A stretch of 58,556 bases of DNA from Porogramme epimiltina (Eukaryota > Basidiomycota > Agaricomycetes > Polyporales > Polyporaceae). The stretch spans positions 1 through 58,556 of the forward strand of contig FTLJ01000141.1 in assembly GCA_900155495.1 (NCBI GenBank), read 5' to 3'. Shown here piece by piece: positions 32,057-43,594 of the stretch. The first letter of the stretch is position 1; each line of letters starts with the position of its first letter. The notes under the pieces are model-generated. The model saw nothing but the letters and a program-made list of their open reading frames with translations, did not search any database and was not told the DNA's origin. The translations under genes were made by a program, and so were the position numbers.

Positions 32057-33769
32057 GCTTATTGTAGTGGCTAGTCGGAAGTAAGTACCCGCCAGTATTC
32101 TGGAAATTCCACCGTCTAGAAGATACTAACTCGGCCTCAAATGTTTAAGTGGATGACGCCGATATGTAGAGCTAGGCGGCAGTAGAGAGATCAACTCGGC
32201 CGTGATGGAATGGAACAGGAGGATGTCCCTGTATCCCTCAGACCAACTCCACCCCTTTTCGTCAGACGTCTGTCGTAGCACGCCACAGCGATGCCTAAAC
32301 GGATCTGGATGAACACGGGGGGAAGGGGGGCAGAATGTACATTCTACTGTGCGAATACCCTAATGGATCGAACACGGACAGAGATGTAAGTAGTGGTCAA
32401 GACAACTTGCTCCCCCCTCTGGCGCAATCTCGTAAAAGCGACTCATTAGCAAAATGATGAGATTATAAACGCTACTCATGACGAGTGATATCGACTATTT
32501 CCTCCTGATTCCCGCGTGTGCGCTGGGAACTAGTAGAAATAAGTCGGAATTCGGAATAATCACGCACAATCCCACATAAGTAGCATATGTGATGCCAGTA
32601 TTTCGTCGATGCCGACGGATATTTTCTAGGAATACAGGTAAAATGGGAGTGCGTGGATTGGGAGAGTGTCGTCCATGAACTAGGTCGATGTCCTTGTATT
32701 CCTTCCCCAGATATCCAGGCTCCCGAAATTTATCCTAGGGCACAACACGGGTCGGGTACGGGTAGATTTAGGTCTACCCTTACCCATCCCGCACAGGTTT
32801 TCTACCCGCGTTCACGGGTACGGGTGCCTGCGGGTACGGGTGCACCCGTGAATACCCGCAGGTTTTGGTGGAGTGTCATACACGGTCCTCATGACCATCG
32901 GGGGCTCATTCTCGAGCTGCTTGAGCGACGAGCGTATGCTCTTTGTAGGGTCCTTGGAGCTTTTCATTGTGTTGCGGCGGGTATGGGATGACGCCGTTGA
33001 GGGAGTGGCAGGCAGCTGCGATGGTGTCGTGCCACGGCACGAGGTGCATGGATCAAGGCTTGCGCGCGGCCCACCCCTGCAGCTCCAAGTTCTGCCCCGG
33101 CACCGTCAACATCAGCACAAAGTGCACGCGCTCTGGCGCCGCAAATAGCATCCCCGCCGCCGCAACCGCCGCAACCGTCGCCCCCATCTTCCTAGCGCCC
33201 CCAACTCCTGAGCTCCCCAGGCTCGGATGCGAGCACATGCTCGGCGACAGTGAGCTCGCAGAGGCACGACAAGACAGGGGCGTACACGCGACGCGCGGAG
33301 GAAACGTGAGCCCGGGCATGCGCCTGCGCTCGCCATGGTGCCCGTGCGCGAGCGCGGTGAGCATGCGGAGATCTGGCGCGGTGAGCGTGAGGAGCGCGGT
33401 GATCTTCGTCTGCCCCTGCGTTTGTGTGAGTGCGAGCTCCGGGCCGCGAAGTGCCCGCAGTGCGTGTGTTCACGTTCCTTCTCTCGCCCTTGCGACCAGG
33501 TCCCTGTCTGAGCATGGGAGTAGACGGTAGTGCATGGAAGAGGAGAGGTAGAGGTGTCGGATGCACGGGCGGGCTGTGGCTGTGGAGGCGGGGCGCGTGC
33601 GATCAAGGTGGGCGAGGTATTTGTGGGGCTGGGTCGGGGACTGGGAGGGGAGGAAGACGGAGAAGTAGCGGGAGGAGTAGGATGTCGCGCGGATGCGCTT
33701 GGAGACGAGGGAGTTCGCGTGCACAGATTCGACGACCCCTGTCGAGCTGCCCTGTAGCGTTGAGTACCG
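32057..33769. other. Intergenic with no confident gene
   Basis: It holds the CGGGTA-rich stretch listed separately and a GC-rich part (about 33000-33560). A - strand frame there (33364-33053) reads MGATVAAVAAAGMLFAAPERVHFVL and may be a hydrophobic remnant of a gene, but nothing supports a start or splice sites. Confidence 0.4.
32745..32870. repeat. CGGGTA/TACCCG-rich repeat, copy 1
   Basis: Many direct and inverted copies of cgggtacgggt and acccgc/acccgt occur in about 125 bp, able to form several hairpins (for example gggtagatttaggtctaccc). A related cluster lies at 36505-36610. Confidence 0.7.
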
Positions 33770-33944
33770 GTGCTGGGGGTACCCCAACGCTGGCTTCCAT
33801 TATTGTAATACAATACACTACGAAGCGGGTAAATAGCTTGCATATCCCGTGGTGCAGGACTTGTAATAAAACGCCGGAAGCTTCTGTAGAACATGCTGTA
33901 AACTTAATCGTGATACTCTCTGAAAGAGGGCTACGGTAATTGAC

Positions 33945-34020
33945 TGCGCCTGCGCGCGCTTGCACGCGCTCGCGCGCGTCCGCACGCGCGTGCACGCGCC
34001 CGCAAGCGCCTGTGCGCGCT
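33945..34020. repeat. GC-rich 10-bp-period repeat
   Basis: Successive decamers of the type CGCYTGCRCG (cgcctgcgcg, cgcttgcacg, cgtccgcacg, cgcgtgcacg, cgcctgtgcg) keep a strict 10-bp period for about 75 bp. Confidence 0.8.
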
Positions 34021-34364
34021 GCTTCGAAGTCCCTTCGTGCGTGCCATTCTGGATTGACAGCGAAGAGACAAATACCTACACGGGTTTATAGACCGTAAAT
34101 ATATGTGCTCTTTGACTGTACTGAAGGAGAGCCTTGCTATTAGCAGATAATTCAGTCATTGGGAGGACTCTATGGGCCATACAGGGCATCATTACTTCTA
34201 CTTACAGCCATCAAGGTGGCGGTTTGGATCATTGGCGTACGCGTCCGTATCTTCCTTGCTTCTTGCTGTAATCATTTTCTGCCTTCTCTTTCAGTCTCTC
34301 CCCGCCGCATACACCTAAGCAAAGACGAAATACATATGCGCTTGTAGCCGGGCTCGAACGGACG

Positions 34365-34440
34365 TACCTGTGCGCGCGCGCCTGAACGCCACTTGAACGC
34401 GCCTGAACGCCACTGCACGCGCCTGCACGTGCCAGAGTGA
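34365..34440. repeat. GC-rich 10/11-bp-period repeat, second tract
   Basis: Units such as cgcgcctgaa, cgccactgca and cgcgcctgca repeat every 10-11 bp. A third short tract of the same kind is at about 34682-34760 and forms an inverted repeat (gcgcctgcacgcgc with gcgcgtgcaggcgc). Confidence 0.7.
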
Positions 34441-35984
34441 GACTACATACTGGTGCCCGTCCTTGAACGAAGCTCCCCCAGCCTATATTCATAATTGATC
34501 AATGCTTACATGCAGGACCACTGTTTATACTATGCATCTAATTATCATGTCACAAAGACACAGATGTGAGTAGAGGCAACAAGGAGATGTTATGTTTATG
34601 AGTATGTTATAGGAAAGGCACTCAGAGTAGCAAAGTATCAACTTCGAGCTGGTGCTTCTGGTGGCCATAGATTCGACAAGAGAATTGAACGCCACTGCGG
34701 GCGCCTGCACGCGCCGGTGAGCATAGACGCCCGGCTCGCGTGGGCGCGTGCAGGCGCGTTCAATTCCGGTGGCCCTCCGAAATACAATGGGGTCGTATGA
34801 CACTATTGTAGAACAGGATATATTACAACCAGGCTTGCGTTGTAAAACCTGAACGATGCACCCGAGAACGTTTCCGGGGTTCTCGGGGTGCCTGCCCACC
34901 ATGCGCCGCCCCGCCGCGCGCCCGTCGCGCCCGCCCTCCCGCTCGCTGTGCGCCCTGTGGCTGTGCTACACCTGGTCCCCCTCCCCGAAATTCGTACTGG
35001 GGCCAATTCAGCTCAAATTAACAGCGCACTAATTGCTATTAGTGCGTTTTGTATGTGCACTTCGCATTAAACAAAAACCAGGCGGATAATTGGGATGGAA
35101 ACGGGGTTCTGTGGCTGGTACTAGCGCATAAACGGCCATTAATGGATGCCCGGTTCATGCACGGGTTTCTTTCAGAATACCCAGGAGAAGGCTGTGATGG
35201 AAAGTAGTATTTAATGGTCATAGAATTAGCCATTTATCGCTGGATTTGAGTCAGGGGCTCGGGAGATGGGCGATGTGCTCCTCCTGGGTCATGGGCCCGG
35301 GAAGCAGCACCTCATCTCGGCCGTTTCTCGACCATTTGCCTTCGTTCTTTTTTCCCCTAGTAGTTATATACAGGTGTAGTCACCTCAAGTAGTTATCTGT
35401 TGAGGGACGCCTCATCTCCGATCTCTGCAATGTCTTTGATGGCCCAGCCAAGCGGGAATGTCTACCTCCTCTATATATTATATGCGTCCTGCATGTCTGT
35501 AGTAGCACCCGGATATGATACCGACGAGCAGTAGCTAACATAAGCAAGAAGAACCAAAAATAACGGACAAGATTCATGGGAGCAGTAGTCAAAACCTTCG
35601 AAAAGTGGCATCAGCCACCACAGCCAGCTCATGCTGGGCACAAAAATCCGTGAACTGCTGCTCACAAAACCGGGCCCTACCTCAGATTATCCCCTTCCCG
35701 TCCCTTTTATCCCCAGTAGACTACTTAAACCACTAAAAGATCACTTCTTATACATGTCCTATGTGTCAATGGGACGCACTTGAGCACTGAAGCTGTTGTA
35801 CAGACTGGGCGTATCTTTTTGCACCCTATATACCCACACAGGCTGAGTAGGGAGACTACTGATAATCATCTTTTATAAGATCCACTGGAGCGATGTACCT
35901 AAAACTTTGCATGGTCATTTACGGGCTCCATGCACGTGTAATAACAAACAGAGCGCCCCATTTACGTCCCATCCGTTTTGCTGA

Positions 35985-36520
35985 AGGGGATATGTAAACC
36001 ATGTGGTGTGGCTGAGCCATCAAATATACTACTGACGACGGAGATTAGTCGTCCCCCCACAAGTAGCTACTATACGCGGATGTACTATTGTATATCTACC
36101 AGGGGAAAAAAGAACGAAGGAAAATGGATGAGAAATGCCCGAGATGGGTTGCTGCCTCCTCCCCCCAGACCCAGGAGGAGGACATCCCCTGAAACTACTG
36201 GTTCAAATAGTGCGCAAAATGGCTCTTCTTGTAGCCACTCAACATGTCTCATCATCATACTCATATACAAGCATTTCTCTGAAAGAAACCCGTGCACTGA
36301 CCAGACTGCACCCCGAGAACCCCGGAAACGTGCTCGAGTGCATCGTTCCGGTTTTACAACGCGGGCATGATTGTGGTGTATTCTGATCTACAATGGTTTT
36401 ACAAGGCATTCATTACAAGCCCTGCACCACGCCGGAATACGCAAGCTATGTACCAGGGTCGTGGGGTATTGTATTACAATTATGGAAGCTACGGTTGGGT
36501 ACTCGCGTGTCGCCACACTA
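35985..36520 (+). repeat. Unclassified interspersed repeat, direct copy
   Basis: This copy is colinear with the interrupted inverted copy at 33770-35475. Both contain a short peptide-like frame (HPENPGNVL, then ITSPAP) that is shared but broken by stops. With the inverted copy it could fold into a large hairpin around the 0.5-kb spacer. Confidence 0.65.
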
Positions 36521-36610
36521 CCCGCACGTACGGGTGCGGGTATACTGCGGGTCTCTCACTAGGCACCCTTACCCACGCCCGCGGCGGGCTTACCCGACCC
36601 GTGTTATGGC
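36505..36610. repeat. CGGGTA/TACCCG-rich repeat, copy 2
   Basis: Interleaved acccgcacgtacgggtgcggg-type arms form perfect small palindromes directly after the interspersed repeat copy. Related to 32745-32870. The following 36611-37081 shows no gene. Confidence 0.65.
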
Positions 36611-37081
36611 CCATAAGTCACCCCGAAAGTGCGATAAGATGGTGTATGAGCTGTCAGTCTCGTGAAAATCAATAAACCGCCCCGTAATGTTCTTAGTAGT
36701 CTCATTTGTATCTTTAGGCACAATGTGCGTGAATGTGTCACTATAATGTTAGTAACAATATTCAGCAGCCTCAACAGGCGGGGATTGTCTTAGCTTCGAT
36801 TACCTCGCACTGGAGTTAACTCCACTAAGAAATAGTTTAAGCGTGGCTCGATACAGAGGGCATTCATTGTATGGCGAGCGTTTGGGACGCGAGCATGTAA
36901 GCATCGTTGAGTTCATCAGATACGAGGTGGACCCATCAACGTATAAACAAGACAGTATAACAGAACGGCATGCATGCACTGACATAGGGATAGCTGGCTG
37001 ATAGTATACACTGGAACCACTATGTGTCGTAGTGCTCAAGTTCATAACGCACAATGTCCCCAGGACCTAGGAAAAGGTAGA

Positions 37082-38716
37082 TCACTCTGAAATTGTGACG
37101 GCCGCCATGCGGAACACTCCGCGGCGACAATGTTTCTTGAGTTGCTCAGGGGAAAGGAGGACGATGCGTGGGGGGACTGTATGGGGTTCTGGATCTGAGA
37201 ATCCTAGTGTGACACTGGGGTGAATGACTACTGCTAGCGACCTCTTCTGTTCGTCCTCGCATGCAAGAAGTAGTAGGAAGGAATGCTGGTGGGCGGAGGC
37301 GACTCGCCCCACTACCATAGCAAGAGGAAGGCGGATAAGGGGGTCTTGAAGAGTGCTTAGGGAGCCTAGGTGGTCCTCTTCGAGGAAAACACCCACTCGA
37401 CGTGATGATACGTCGTGTCGAAGGATTGTTATACGAGACGAACTATCCCTGAACGCCTTTGGAGATGGGGCTAACAGGTCCCGCCGCGATATTTGGGCGA
37501 CGATGAGTGGCGGTCTGGTAGTTCCCGTAGTGCACGTGGGAGTGTATAGGAGCACCGTTGAGACAACGCGAGATACGGATGTAACAAGCTTGCGCGCAAT
37601 TCTCCACAAATTACACGGCGGCCTCCGGTTTGTTCTTCTCTGCGGCGTCTCCACCTCGTGAGCATGAGTATCTTCAAAAGTTACCTTTTCGTCCAATTCA
37701 AAGGAAGGAGTGCAGGTGTCCGAAAAGGGCATGTAGAGTTTGTGAAAGGAGGACGGGAAATCGGGTAGGGTCGGCTCAGGGTGTGCAGGCTGGCGGCGGT
37801 GTGCAGGCTGGCGGGAACAAGAGGCAGGAGAAGGGAAGGGCACGGCGGAGTTGAGGTGGCCACGAGGCGGTTCAGAAAGGGTCGTTGAAGGGCAGGCGAG
37901 ACGGAAAGTCGTGGTGGCCTCCAGGGAGCTGTCAACTTGGACAGGGCCCCAAGCGAAGACCGATTGATCCGAGGGGATACGTCGAATGATCTCCTCTTGA
38001 AGCCGTAAGAACGCGTGGTGGCCTTCTCCGTACCTGGTGGGAATGTGGATGCCGAAGATGCCCATGAGGCAGTACGCTTGGTCTTCGACGAGCGTCGTCT
38101 CCCTGCGTGCAGCCCAGCTCATCCGGCGTGCTACCGGGACTTCGTGCAGAGACTGGTCAAAAAGGAGGATGCTCGCGTCTATCCCTGTCGCGCGTTCGAT
38201 GGACGCTACGAGTGTTTGTTTTGAGCCGATGAAGGTCCACTGCGACGAGAGGAAGATGACAGTCCTGGGTGCGAGGAGTTCTTGGAGTGTCCAACCTCGT
38301 GTGAACCACTTGCTCGCTTCGAACGGTAGTTGTCGTTCCGAGGTATCTCCGATGTCGGCAACGTCATGGAGGAAGACGTAGCAGGCTTGGGCGTGGTGAT
38401 ACCAAGAGAACATGGTGTTGATGCTTTCTGATACTTCTGAGCTACACATATTGTCAATGCAACAGCTGTCCACCCAGACTAGGTCGAACCCGTCTTGCCG
38501 AGCGACCTCGCAGAAACGTCGAATCTTGGTTCGGAGGAGTGGGAGGATGCTGCCTGGGGATGTCCCTTCAAGGCTGACTATGTCCTGGAAACTGCACTCC
38601 GGAGAATGATGGGGATCACCTGGTTTTGACCAGACGTGGGAGAGTATCGCGTAACGGACATCGTGCGGATTGTCAACACATCGGAGTCGCCCGGTGCTGG
38701 TGTTAAGTAGGCGCAT
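37082..38716 (-). CDS. HET-domain protein C1, 544 aa
   Basis: Intronless HET gene starting MRLLNTSTGRLRCV. HET motifs: YAILSHVWSKPGDP, IRRFCEVARQDGFDLVWVDSCCID and SKWFTRGWTLQELLAPRTV. The extension ARRMSWAARRETTLVEDQAY and CLMGIFGIHIPTRYGEGHHAF follows. Beyond residue 280 comes a low-complexity linker with a short duplication (RQPAHRRQPAHP), then an unassigned C-terminal region shared with HET-C2 that ends CRRGVFRMAAVTISE. It is the smallest HET protein here. A TATAAGAG box lies about 155 bp upstream, as in HET-C2. Confidence 0.9.
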   Translation of the reverse strand: MRLLNTSTGRLRCVDNPHDVRYAILSHVWSKPGDPHHSPECSFQDIVSLEGTSPGSILPLLRTKIRRFCEVARQDGFDLVWVDSCCIDNMCSSEVSESINTMFSWYHHAQACYVFLHDVADIGDTSERQLPFEASKWFTRGWTLQELLAPRTVIFLSSQWTFIGSKQTLVASIERATGIDASILLFDQSLHEVPVARRMSWAARRETTLVEDQAYCLMGIFGIHIPTRYGEGHHAFLRLQEEIIRRIPSDQSVFAWGPVQVDSSLEATTTFRLACPSTTLSEPPRGHLNSAVPFPSPASCSRQPAHRRQPAHPEPTLPDFPSSFHKLYMPFSDTCTPSFELDEKVTFEDTHAHEVETPQRRTNRRPPCNLWRIARKLVTSVSRVVSTVLLYTPTCTTGTTRPPLIVAQISRRDLLAPSPKAFRDSSSRITILRHDVSSRRVGVFLEEDHLGSLSTLQDPLIRLPLAMVVGRVASAHQHSFLLLLACEDEQKRSLAVVIHPSVTLGFSDPEPHTVPPRIVLLSPEQLKKHCRRGVFRMAAVTISE

Positions 38717-38870
38717 AAATGACTGAAGCTACGTCAGTACATCCATGGATAGAGATATTGCGAGAGGATTACCAATTTACTAGAAAACGGATTGAAGAGG
38801 ATGGATATTGGACAGGATAAGCGCACAGTGGGGCAGATAGATAGCGCGGATGATAAAACGCAACGGCTTG

Positions 38871-38878
38871 CTCTTATA
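38871..38878 (-). promoter_or_regulatory. TATA box candidate of HET-C1
   Basis: TATAAGAG on the - strand lies about 155 bp before the ATG. The same motif and distance occur before HET-C2, which supports function. Confidence 0.6.
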
Positions 38879-39159
38879 TTGGGGCGTTCAAAGCTAACCC
38901 TGCCGTTGCCAAACTTGACGTCACACGAGCGCCTGGGCCTGGTGCTCGTGCCATTTCCCTGATGGGACTCCCGACACTCCCAGGGAGAGTGTGTCTAACA
39001 GTCAGAATATTCATGCGCTGTATGCGTCTCAATTTGAAACTCCTCCTTCTGGACACCCGCGCCGGACGGGGCCTCAACCAGGAGTCGCTCCCTCTCATCC
39101 AGCCCGCGGGCAAGAACAAAGTCGTGGCGTGTGCACACTAGCACACTAGGCCTCAGCGT

Positions 39160-40000
39160 TCCGACTCTCGTTCCTCTCATACGCCGCGCACGTCGTGCTC
39201 CCGTTCCTCGCCGCCTCCGTCGCGGTTTTCCCGGTCCTCCGCTGGCTCTTCCGCGCGTCCGGCCTCATTCCGGCGCGCATCTCTCCCCCGCGGAGGTGTG
39301 CGCGACCGTCCTCGACGTGCGCGGCGCGGTGTTCGGCAGTGCGCTCCTCGCGACCCTCACGGTGCTGGCAGGCGTAAGCACCATCGGCGTGCCGGTGTGG
39401 GAGGTCACGGTTCCGCCCGCGGTGCTCATGCTCCTGCCATGCGACCTCCATTACTACTGGCCGATGCACCGTACACGTAAGACATCTCTACCTATACCGG
39501 AAAAGGAGCGCGCTGCCACGGCGGACGCGATAGTCCCACCTGCAACCTTCCCTGACCCCGACAAACCCGCGGTGTCCGTCTACGAGCTGCAAGACGTCGA
39601 ATCACGCACATCATCAACCGCGCCGCTCTCCCCGTACTCTCCAGGAGTCGTCATTGCCTCCCTCCCTCCCTCCCTCAAGCCCGGCTGGAGTTTGCGCTCG
39701 CTGGCTAGTCCTCGCGCGTGACCACCGCCTTCCCAACGGCCACACATGTCGCGGCACGGCTGCCCGTGCCCCTCGTCCCCTTCGCGTTCGTCATGTTCTT
39801 CCTTGTGCAGGGGCTCGCAGCGCAGGCCTGGGTCGCGCTCTTCGCGCGCGGGTGGGGCGCGTGGGTGCGTGCTACGGCCACGCTACGGCCGCGCTTCGCA
39901 CCCTCGGTGGAATGGGCTTCCTCGCCTGCGCACTCTGCAACGTATGTCTGCACTCCCTCCCCAACGCACGATCTTTCTTCGTTACTTTGGGATTGGTGTA
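39160..40000 (+). pseudogene. Decayed ion transporter (ArsB/CitMHS-like permease) fragment
   Basis: Frames on the + strand together resemble the C-terminal half of fungal P-type (arsenite/citrate-like) permeases. First comes LPFLAASVAVFPVLRWLFRA; then, in another frame, LDVRGAVFGSALLATLTVLAG and VPVWEVTVPPAVLMLLPCDL; then a Pro/Ser-rich cytosolic loop. After a further frame change comes AARLPVPLVPFAFVMFFLVQ, and finally LGGMGFLACALCN. At least three frame changes and missing ends mean it cannot make a full transporter. It sits just beyond the HET-C1 promoter and has no counterpart near HET-C2, so it entered, or stayed in, only the left block. Confidence 0.65.
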
Positions 40001-41080
40001 AAAGTGGTATATTATGTAGCGTTCTTGGCGTCTTTGTGATACTAGATAGGTCTGATAGAGTCTATTAAGAGAGCAGGGCAGATAGATTGAGCACCTGTTC
40101 GCTCACCGGATAGATATAAACATATAAACACGACATATTACAAGCACGCACTAGAGACCGTATCAAAACAAATAATTAAAGTAGAGCGAACATGGGTAAG
40201 TCTCGACTCTCGATCAGGAACTCCAGCCCCAACCCCAGCGTCAGACACACCAATCCGCGAGGAACTCAGAAACGAAGTCCACGTAGTCGAGCATTTAATA
40301 TTTAGTACTTAGTCGTCGACCGTGCGGCCTTCTTCCTCCTCGTTTTCGCCGGCCCCCCGCCTCGTCCGCCGCGGGCTCAACACCGCTGTCTGCGTCACCA
40401 TCCTCAATGTTTGTTGGATCCTCGGGGTGGTCGGGTTTGCCGTCCGCTGATACCTCCGCGCTCTCCGCCGGCGCCCCCGCCGCGCCTGTCCCCGCACCTC
40501 CGTCCCCCTCCATCCTGCCACCAAAGTCCTGCGTGTCCTTGTCCTCGATCTGCATCTTCCCCCTGGCCGCCACAGGGCTGACGGTAGGGGGGCAGGTGGG
40601 GGCAAGGCCAGTGTGCCGGGGGGGGGCGCGGCTACAGGTGGGGGCAGAGGCGACATGGAGGCTTCAGCCTTCTGCTGCTCCAGAAGAGCGCGCCGGAGAT
40701 CCTGGCACGCCTCGTTTTCTTCTCTCCTTCCTCGAGCTGTCAGGACGGACGGATACCTCTCCTTCTTTTACCCTGCGCCGCTGTTTTGGTCTGACTTGAA
40801 AAACCGCCTAGTGGTGTTTGGGGGCCACCCCCGGTCCACGCGAGCGCCAAAGGCGCTTATCGCATACACTTGCCTTTTCCAAAGCTGACCTCTACACACA
40901 CAACTTATCTTTATTAGTACACTACGTACAGGGTTTCGACCCCACCCGCCCTGGCTATGCCGCGGGCCCCGAACATGTATGTACTTCGAAAGACCGGGAT
41001 ACAACACACAATTGAGATCAAAAAAAAAAAAAAAAAAAGACCTCCACACACAGGCGGTACGCTCCCTGGGGAGTTCTAGC
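40001..41080. other. Intergenic, no confident gene
   Basis: A - strand frame at 40573-40295 is acidic (KMQIEDKDTQDFGGRMEGD) and could be a gene remnant, but there is no domain or splice support. An 18-19 nt poly-A run begins at about 41020, between two similar CTACACACA / CCACACACA stretches. Confidence 0.4.
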
Positions 41081-41479
41081 GCGCGCCTATATCCTCGTCG
41101 CCGCCTCGCTGGCCATTCGCGGCACCCAAACGTCGGGCCCACACCGGGAACATCCGAGGTGAGACCTCCAGAGATAGCTCGCAGCGCGAGCGGGAGCACC
41201 ACGGAGCTCGTAGGGATGGGCGTCGCGGGGCATGTCAGGCCCGCACCCTCTCTGCAGGCGCTCAAGCGCGGACCTTAACGCGGAGATGCTCTTGGGTGGG
41301 GCGGGCGGGGAGACAATGCACCCGCCGGAGACTCCGCGGTCGACGTGAACATGTGCGGGATGACGGGACGGGGCAAGCAGCGGGGCGCCGATGACGCCCG
41401 CGCGAGCGTCGCTCCACAACGTGTTCTCCGATGGCGTTCAAGGACGTCACGCCACCAACTGCGTTATGGGGAGCATGCC

Positions 41480-41790
41480 CCGGGCCCGAAGTAGTCGATA
41501 TCCGTACTTTCGGAAGCCAAAGCAACACATACATTCGCACCCGAGGAAGTCCGCCCAGCCACCTTCCATGCAAGATCGTTTGACAAGGGCACACCGGAAA
41601 TGGAGTGAAGGTGCGTCCCGTGTACCGGGGGCGTATTTGTTTTTAGTCCACGCACTACCAAACCTGGCGTAAACCCCGTGTACGGCGGCATATGGTGGCA
41701 CCGATAATGGCCTTGTGGGATATCCTCGTGGAAGGGAAATTTTTGCGTTGAGTCATCTGATCGGACGAGGTCGCACGGAGGATGGAGTGT
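41480..41790 (-). pseudogene. X1: diverged copy of a segment repeated at 54.2 kb
   Basis: The - strand reads tgaagacacactccatc, later aaattt...ttcc...gaggatatcc, later gaatgtatgtgttgctttggc, colinear with 54220-54530. One frame gives GANVCVALASESTDI against GEDVCIALVSKYTNF of the other copy, so the ancestor was probably coding. A frame change between KTHSIL and FHEDI shows that this copy is damaged or uses unseen splicing. Function unknown. Confidence 0.5.
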
Positions 41791-43594
41791 GTCTTCACTA
41801 GTAATACAGAAGGGTCGGGAGGGCTGTGGCCTGCATGACGAGATTGAGAGTCCACATAGAGGTGAAGGGAAAGGGGGCGGTGCTTGGAAGCGGAGAGCGA
41901 TGGCGGCCCAGTCTGAAGAAGCAGGGCCATCACGTCACGGACAGGCTCATTTCTTTTTTGGGGTTCCCACCTACACCGGAGCGGCGACGTCATCTAAATA
42001 CGCGACTCGCAGTACCTCTCTCGAAACGGGTGTATGCAGCCAGAGATGTATGAGGGATACTTTTCATTGAACATGTTTTTGGACGGTACAGGGGCTTCTG
42101 CGTGCCAACATAAATACTATCTATCGCTTATGAGGATCCTATGACCTATGTACGTTTGTTGGGTAGTGTACTACCTTAGGCTAGTCGCGAAAGACGTGAC
42201 CCTGTGACCAAGGACCACATCGGTTCTTGTGTATCGCAGAATAACGGAGGGAACGGGAGGGGTACTGAATATACTGAGGGAACGCAGCAGTGGAACGAGC
42301 CTCGAGTGCTTGAAACTATATTTCAGGGCTCTTCTTGCACGCCGGTAGACTGGAATCACGTCGCGTCTGTGTTGGAACAATCGGAGCGGGGTCGAACGGA
42401 CGGCATGACGGGGGGCGCGTTTGGCAGGTGCAAACGCGTAGCGTACATTCGGCGAGCTACGATACACTATATACGAGTACGATATGCTATCAGATAGTGG
42501 CGTTCGCGCGAGCGAGTCACCGGAAAAATCCATGCTCCGACAGTCTGTGGTCGGGAGAAAGAAGGGCAGCCTATTGGCAGGCCACTTCTGTATAGATGTG
42601 CCCGAAGTTAAGTGCCTTGCGTACTTTCGTCATCGCCTTTCTCTGTCCCCGCGCTCAACCCACGCAGACTGTACAACACATCGTAGCGGTTCTCAACGTC
42701 TCCTAGTTAGGTAACTACGTATCCCGTCTGCCGGCGATACCGCGGTGGCTGACGGTGGCCCCACCTCATGTGGAGGAGTCGTGCGCGACGATGTGCACGG
42801 GCGCGTGAGGTTGTGCGCGACGGTGGCGATGGTGCGTGATAGCCTGCACGGGGTGCAACGCACAGTGCGCAAGTGTGTCCGCTTGTCAGTTCGTTCAATC
42901 TGTTCAACTTCTTATAAATGTATCTACTATACACTATCAATATCCGAGCCTGAGAACGTTTACACCGTATGCATGCCAAGTTTTAACGTCAAGCCAGCTC
43001 GGGGCACCAAATAGAACCTTTTTTGAGCACCTTTCCCTACGTGCTCTACTCTACACCTGCTTCTCCAACGCAAATTTGGAGGGGCTCACTGCAGATTTAT
43101 GGTGAAGGAAGGGAGAGCGTGTGCAAATGAGAAGCAGATAAATCTATTACTCGGGTACTCATTACCCCCAAAACGTGCCTAACGCCCCCACGACGGCACG
43201 AAGGGATCATCGCCGCACACTCATGCACGCGTCGCAGCAGCGCAACGGACTGGCCGCGCGGTGTCTGAGCTTGGCGCGGAAGTGTAGAGACATTGGAAGC
43301 ACTCGCCCAAGCGAGCATCCGCAGGGATTTAGAGCCGTGGTCTTGACACAAATGTAGAGGGGTGTCTTGGGCGGGAGTGTGTGGCTATAGTAGTAGTAGC
43401 CCGGCTCGCTGGTCGCGCCCCGCGCGAGGTTGTTGCGCATTGTCGCGCTCCGCTGCGCACGGCCTCACGCACCCCTGAGAACGGTCGCGCGCGACCCCTC
43501 CGCATGACTGAGTACATTGAAAGAGCTTGTAGACGTGCGCACTCACCCGTCGATGCTGGACTAGATGCCCATCCCAGTGGCGCCGCGCGGACAC
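41791..43594. other. Intergenic, no confident gene
   Basis: Short overlapping frames only. No motif, splice-supported exon chain or clear repeat was identified. Confidence 0.45.

Larger units (their letters stand above)
33770..35475 (-). repeat. Unclassified interspersed repeat, inverted copy (interrupted)
   Basis: Read on the - strand, this region matches 35985-36520 piece by piece: the GGGGAAAAAAGAACGAAGG segment (about 35345-35363), the CTGAAAGAAACCCGTGCA segment (about 35155-35176), the GAGAACCCCGGAAACG segment (about 34868-34893) and the TTACAAG.CCTGCACCACG segment (about 33850-33875). Some 0.9 kb of other DNA, including 10-bp satellites, interrupts it at about 33900-34790. No transposase, reverse transcriptase or terminal repeat was recognised. 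Confidence 0.65.

Noticed and set aside
42171..42533. 120-residue - strand ORF
   Set aside because: Composition and lack of motifs or promoter signals give no support over chance.
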